NCBI RefSeq assembly: GCF_047511655.1
Contig: NC_133399.1
Span: forward strand, 7,629,333-7,693,332
DNA from: Castor canadensis
Taxonomy: Eukaryota > Chordata > Mammalia > Rodentia > Castoridae
Direction: 5' to 3'
DNA: 64,000 bases
Part shown: piece after piece, positions 58,045 through 64,000 of the stretch
Numbering within the stretch: the stretch's first letter is position 1
Layout of the letters: the number at the start of each line of letters is the position of its first letter
Program-made: the position numbers and the translations under genes
Notes under the pieces: generated by a model
What the model was told of the DNA's origin: nothing
Seen by the model: the letters and a program-made list of their open reading frames with translations, nothing else
The model's database searches: none

Positions 58045-61000
58045 ATGGCAGGAATCACCACATACCTATCAGTACTAACACTTAATGTCAATGGACTTAA
58101 TTCACCCATCAAAAGACACCGTTTGACAAAATGGATTAAAAAAGAAGATCCAACAATTTGTTGCTTACAGGAGACTCATCTCACTGACAGAAATAAGCAT
58201 ATGCTTAGGATGAAAGGCTGGAAGAAGATTTACCAAGCCAATGGCCCCCGAAAACAAGCAGGAGTAGCAATACTTATCTCTGACAAAGTAGACTTCAAAC
58301 CTACATTGATCAAACGAGATAAAGAAGGACATTCCATAATAATAAAAGGGGAAATAGACCAAAAGGAAATAATAATCATCAATCTGTACACACCCAATGT
58401 CAATGCACCCAATTTCATCAAACATACCCTGAAAGACCTAAAAGCATATATAAACCCCAACACAGTGGTTGTGGGAGACTTTAACACTCCATTATCATCA
58501 ATAGATAGGTCATCCAAACAAAAACTCAATAAAGAAATCCAAGATCTAAAATATGCAATAGATCAAGTGGACCTAGTAGATGTCTACAGAACATTTCATC
58601 CAACCTCTACACAATATACATTCTTCTCAGCAGCCCATGGAACCTTCTCCAAAATAGATCATATCCTAGGGCACAAAGCAAGCCTCAGCAAATATAAGAA
58701 AATAGAAATAATACCATGCATACTATCTGACCACAATGCAGTAAAAGTAGAACTCAACAACAAAAGTAAAGACAAAAAACATGCAAACAGCTGGAAACTA
58801 AATAACTCATTACTTAATGAAGAATGAATCATCGATGCAATAAAAGAGGAAATTTAAAAGTTCCTAGAAGTCAATGAAAATGAAAACACAACCTACCGGA
58901 ACCTATGGGACACAGCTAAGGCAGTCTTGAGAGGAAAGTTTATAGCCATGAGTGCATATATTAAAAAGATTGAAAGATCCCAAATCAATGACCTAATGAT
59001 ACATCTCAAACTCCTAGAAAAACAACAAGCAAATCCCAAAACAAATAGAAGGAGAGAAATAATAAAAATAAGAGCAGAAATCAATGAAATAGAAACCAAA
59101 AAAACCATACAAAGAATTAATGAAACAAAAAGGTGGTTCTTTGAAAAAATAAACAAGATCGATAGACCCCTGGCAAACCTGACTAAAATGAGGAGAGAAA
59201 AAACCCAAATTAGTAGAATCAGGAATGCAAAAGGGGAGATAACAACAAACACCATGGAAGTCCAGGAAATCATCAGAGACTACTTTGAGAACCTATATTC
59301 AAATAAATTTGAAAATCTTAAAGAAATGGACAGATTTCTAGATACATATGATCATCCAAAACTGAACCAAGAGGAAATTAATCACCTGAATAGACCTATA
59401 ACACAAAATGAAATTGAAGCAGCAATCAAGAGTCTCCCCAAAAAGAAAAGTCCAGGACCTGATGGATTCTTTGCTGAATTCTATCAGACCTTTAAAGAAG
59501 AACTGATACCAACCCTCCTTAAACTGTTCCATGAAATAGAAAGGGAAGGAAAACTGCCAAACACATTTTATGAAGCCAGTATTACACTTATCCCAAAACC
59601 AGGCAAAGACACCTCCAAAAAGGAGAACTATAGGCCAATTTCCTTAATGAACATTGATGCAAAAATCCTCAACAAAATAATGGCAAACCGAATTCAGCAA
59701 CACATCAAAAAGATTATTCACCACGACCAGGTAGGCTTCATCCCAGGGATGCAGGGGTGGTTCAACATACGAAAATCAATAAACGTAATAAACCACATTA
59801 ACAGAAGCAAAGCCAAAAACCACTTGATCATCTCAATAGATGCAGAAAAAGCCTTTGATAAGATCCAACATCATTTCATGATAAAAGCTCTAAGAAAACT
59901 AGGATTAGAAGGAAAGTTCCTCAACATTATAAAAGCTATATATGACAAACCTACAGCCAGCATTATACTTAATGGAGAAAAATTAAAACCATTCCCTCTA
60001 AAATCAGGAACCAGACAAGGATACCCACTATCTCCACTCCTATTCAACATAGTACTGGAATTCCTAGCCAGAGCAATTAGGCAAGAAGAAGGAATAAAAG
60101 GAATACAAATAGGTAAAGAAACTGTCAAAATATCCCTATTTGCAGACGACATGATCCTATACCTTAAAGACCCAAAAAACTCTACTCAGAAGCTTCTAGA
60201 CATCATCAATAGCTATAGCAAGGTAGCAGGATATAAAATCAACATAGAAAAATCATTAGCATTTCTATACACTAACAATGAGCAAACGGAAAAAGAATGT
60301 ATGAAAACAATTCCATTTACAATAGCCTCAAACAAAACCAAATACCTAGGTGTAAACCTAACAAAAGATGTGAAAGACCTCTACAAGGAAAACTATACAC
60401 TTCTGAAGAAAGAGATTGAGGAAGACTATAGAAGGTGGAGAGATCTCCCATGCTCATGGATTGGTAGAATCAACATAGTAAAAATGTCGATACTCCCAAA
60501 AGTAATCTACATGTTTAATGCAATTCCCATCAAAATTCCAATGACATTCATTAAAGAGATTGAAAAATCTACTGTTAAATTTATATGGAAACACAAGAGG
60601 CCACGAATAGCCAAGGCAATACTCAGTCAGAAGAACAATGCTGGAGGTATCACAATACCTGACTTCAAACTATATTACAAAGCAATAACAATAAAAACAG
60701 CATGGTACTGGCACAAAAACAGACATGAAGACCAGTGGAACAGAATAGAGGATCCAGATATGAAGCCACACAACTATGAGCAACTTATCTTTGACAAAGG
60801 AGCTAAAAATATACGATGGAGAAACAGCAGCCTCTTCAACAAAAACTGCTGGGAAAACTGGTTAGCAGTCTGCAAAAAACTGAAACTAGATCCATGTATA
60901 TCACCCTATACCAAGATTAACTCAAAATGGATCAAGGATCTTAATATTAGACCCCAAACTCTCAAGTTGATACAAGAAAGAGTAGGAAATACTCTGGAGT

Positions 61001-61671
61001 TAGTAGGTATAGGTAAGAACTTTCTCAATGGAACCCCAGCAGCACAGCAACTAAGAGATAGCATAGATAAATGGGACCTCATAAAGCTAAAAAGCTTCTG
61101 TTCATCAAAAGAAATGGTCTCTAAACTAAAGAGAGCACCCACAGAGTGGGAGAAAATATTTGCCAGCTACACATCAGACAAAGGACTGATAACCAGAATA
61201 TATAGGGAACTTAAAAAACTAAATTCTCCCAAAACTAATGAACCAATAAAGAAATGGGCAAGTGAACTAAACAGAACTTTCTCAAAAGAAGAAATTCAAA
61301 TGGCCAGAAAACACATGAAAAAATGCTCACCATCTCTAGCAATAAAGGAAATGCAAATTAAAACCACGCTAAGATTCCACCTCACCCCTGTTAGAATAGC
61401 CATCATTAGCAACACCACCAACAACAGGTGTTGGCAAGGATGCGGGGATAAAGGAACCCTCTTACACTGTTGGTGGGAATGTAGACTAGTACAACCACTC
61501 TGGAAAAAAATTTGGAGGCTACTTAAAAAGCTAGACATCGATCTACCATTTGATCCAGTAATACCACTCTTGGGGATATACCCAAAAGACTGTTACTCCA
61601 GATGCACCTGCACACCCATGTTTATTGCTTATACTCTCTCTACAACAAAATTAGAAATAAGGGCAAAATAG
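58045..61671 (+). pseudogene. L1-G ORF2, nearly open (endonuclease, reverse transcriptase, Cys-rich)
   Basis: ORF2p nicks target DNA and copies L1 RNA into it. The frame holds an endonuclease (residues about 1-240) with ETHL at 43-46, GDFN at 144-147 and SDHNAV at 228-233. The RT has [48 protein letters not shown] and the catalytic FADD at 699-702 (60139-60150). The C-terminal cysteine cluster [18 protein letters not shown] is at 1129-1146. Only two nonsense codons interrupt it, TGA at 58825 and TAA at 58855, in the linker after the endonuclease. The C-terminus is replaced by 3'UTR-derived codons through the 551-bp deletion. GYPL stands where GCPL is seen in L1-C. Not functional as it stands. 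Confidence 0.95.
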
Positions 61672-61833
61672 TTTCTGCTGGGTATTGGGGGGGGACAGGA
61701 AGGGGGAGGACTGGGTGGTAAGGGAGGGGGTGGGGGCAGGGGGGAGAAATGAAGCAAGCCTTGTATGCACATATGAATAATAAAAGAAAAAGAAAAAATA
61801 AATAAATAAATAAATGTCAACAACAACAAAAAA

Positions 61834-62669
61834 AAAAGCTAAACATTGATCTACCATTTGATCCAGCAATACCTCTCTTGGGGATATACCCAAAAGACTG
61901 TGACACAGGTTACTCCAGAGGCACCTGCACACCCATGTTTAATGCGGCACTATTCACAATAGCCAAATTATGGAAACAGCCAAGATGCCCCACCACTGAC
62001 GAATGGATTAAGAAAATGTGGTATCTATACACAATGGAATTTTATGCAGCCATGAAGAAAAATGAAATGTTATCATTTGCTGGTAAATGGATGGAATTGG
62101 AGAACATCATTCTGAGTGAGGTTAGCCTGGCCCAAAAGACCAAAAATCGTATGTTCTCCCTCATATGTGGACATTAGATCAAGGGCAAACACAACAAGGG
62201 GATTGGACTATGAGCACATGATAAAAGCGAGAGCACACAAGGGAGGGGTGAGGATAGGTAAGACACCTAAAAAACTAGCTAGCATTTGTTGTCCTTAATG
62301 CAGAGAAACTAAAGCAGATACCTTAAAAGCAACTGAGGCCAATAGGAAAAGGGGAACAGTTACTAGAGAAAAGGTTAGATCAAAAAGAATTAACCTAGAA
62401 GGTAACACACACGCACAGGAAATCAATGTGAGTCAACTCCCTGTATAGCTATCCTTATCTCAACCAGCAAAAACCCTTGTTCCTTCCTGTTATTGCTTAT
62501 ACTATCTCTACAACAAAATTAGAAATAAGGGCAAAATAGTTTCTGCTGGGTATTGAGGGAGGAGAGGGAGGGGGCAGAGTGGGTGGTAAGGGAGGGGGTG
62601 GGGGCAGGAGGGAGAAATGAGCCAAGCCTTGTATGCACATATGAATAATAAAAGAAAAAGGAAAAAAAA
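61834..62669 (+). mobile_element. L1-H, L1 3' end (possible continuation of L1-F)
   Basis: Begins AAAAGCTAAACATTGATC inside the ORF2 tail and keeps an open tail frame (61878-62177) ending MFSLICGH. The full 3'UTR follows, with a G-rich tract at 62555-62615, an AATAAA signal near 62645 and an A-rich tail. It starts exactly at the AAAAGCTA where L1-F stops. Confidence 0.9.
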
Positions 62670-64000
62670 CTGTACATCAGACCAAATTATTTTTCTACTG
62701 TTATATAAATCATAATCATGTTCTCTGATCCACCTATGTGTACAAAAACACACACTGGCTTTTGTTCTTAGTATAGAACACACCCAAGTGTTGTACCCCA
62801 TCTATTTGAAAAACCACTCTTGTGACCATTATCCTTTCTTGTGTCACTATTTTAAGCCTGTTCATAATAATGTACATTTTAACACACCTTCATGTGCTTA
62901 TAATTGTTCTCCAGCTGTTCTTCCCACTATCAATATTCTAATTACTTATTCAGCTTGATATCCATAATACCTACTACCCTCACAATCAAAATCTGACTAG
63001 CAAGTGACTCCAAGGGAATTCTACATAGAAAGAGAAATGTGAAACAATAACACTGGTTAACTGGTCCTTAAAATCAGAGATAACCTGAAATAGGTTGAGA
63101 TAAATGTCTTCATTCTACATTTCTTTTTCACACTTTAAATATAATTATGGATGTATGGAAGGCTGTTGTCCAATGTTAAGACCATTTATTCACTAAGAAT
63201 TATCTGACATGTTTTCCATTTTGCTACTGGATTATCTGTGTGGTCCTTGAAGACTTCCAGTACTACCAATAAATCTGAGTTATGCATTGTTGTAAATGTT
63301 ATCATTTCTTAATTCTGCCATAAACACTAAAATTGTGATGAGTGAACATCATCAATTACGTATCACCTACATGCTCTGATATAACTTTGATCTTCATAAG
63401 CCAAATCATGATTTACAGGGGAGTTTTAATTTCTGCTCAGTCTTGCAATTTGGGGTCCCAATACCTCCTGCATAAGAATCCATGCTCTTTTGCTTAAAAA
63501 TTAATCTGCATGTAATCATTTTGAATAGAGTTGTATCAAATAAACTTGTATAAAAAAGAAAATTAGCAGCATTTCCTCAATATCAGAGTAAATTAAAATT
63601 ATACATAATACCAAATTGTTATGATTGTTCTCAGTTATATTTCTATTGGTTAGTGTAAGTGTTAGCTATTTGTATACAACAAACATCCTAAATGTAAGTC
63701 CTTAAATGCAATGTCTTTATTAACAATTGGGGATTTTTCTGAGATCATGTGGTCTCCTTATGCATCTGTCATCAGCTTGAATCAACTCGGTAGGCTCTGC
63801 CAATCTTGGATGGGATTTTCAAAATACCAGGACAGATCTTTGTTGTCCTTAGGTGGGACACTGGTTTTTCCATCACATTTCCTTTCTTACACCTGTCTAG
63901 TTGACATGTGGCTGAGGCACTATTGCAACATAGTACAGCAGAAATGTCTCTAGAGACACCTTGATGCACACTACTAATCCCTCACTATCCTATTGCCAAG
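62670..64000. other. Intergenic DNA, partly paralogous to 6840-7320
   Basis: No gene or clear repeat at 62670-63470. 63480-63980 matches 6840-7320 in the same orientation, the stretch lying between two convergent OR pseudogenes. The open frame at 63711-63953 has no features. Confidence 0.5.

Larger units (their letters stand above)
55372..61833 (+). mobile_element. L1-G, near-complete young L1 inserted into L1-F/H
   Basis: It runs from a 5'UTR with an unusual first 130 bp to a 3' A-rich tail at about 61790-61833. An 8-bp duplication AAAAGCTA at 55364-55371 and 61834-61841 brackets it and starts with AAAA after AT, as L1 endonuclease sites do. Because both sides are L1 sequence the repeat could be coincidental. 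A 551-bp internal deletion relative to L1-H removes the ORF2 end and the 5' part of the 3'UTR, with the junction in TTATTGC (61622-61628). A G-rich tract lies at 61686-61745. Confidence 0.9.

Overview
This is vertebrate nuclear DNA, AT-rich and packed with retrotransposons; there are no bacterial operons, RNA genes or CRISPR arrays. LINE-1 copies of several ages, 7SL/B1-like plus tRNA-like (ID-type) composite SINEs, MaLR-like LTRs, a MER5A-like hAT fragment and family-7 olfactory receptor (OR) genes point to a placental mammal, most likely a rodent. The SINE structure and the young L1 3' ends make a castorimorph such as beaver my best guess, but that is recall and not proof.

The only gene that looks intact is a single-exon OR coding region on the minus strand (39673-40641, 322 aa, family-7-like). 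Four broken relatives surround it: 4909-5852 (+), 9081-10038 (-), 28688-29631 (-) and a truncated, LTR-split copy at 37640-38520 (-). The flanks of the ORs at 9.1, 28.7 and 39.7 kb are recognisably paralogous. They share an old ID-like SINE, GA microsatellites and an old L1 3'UTR in the same order, so this is a tandemly duplicated OR module. The first 1.7 kb is the distal part of another module, and the last 1.3 kb resembles 6.8-7.3 kb.

The rest is mostly L1. I name the young copies L1-A (1728-2214 +), L1-B (3834-4673 -), L1-C (10936-17135 -, full length), L1-D (20001-20107 -, only 107 bp), L1-E (20510-24636 -), and a nested block L1-F / L1-G / L1-H (50632-62669 +). Target-site duplications (TSDs) fix the ends of A to E. 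L1-G carries an almost open ORF2 with two nonsense codons. L1-F and L1-G share the same premature stop in ORF1. Older L1 remnants lie at 17.5, 24.7, 27.1, 29.9, 32.6, 35.1, 36.4, 45.4 and 49.4 kb.

The most distinctive local structure is a 19-copy, 39-bp minisatellite (27159-27899) that grew inside an old L1 remnant. It gives a long open frame by arithmetic, not by coding, and repeats a TAATTA homeodomain core 19 times inside an OR cluster. Two perfect inverted repeats (1463-1490 and 28171-28215) look like template-switch scars. I see no new multi-gene system. The items most worth following up are the minisatellite, the shared ORF1 lesions, the nested L1 junctions and the probable L1 3' transduction.
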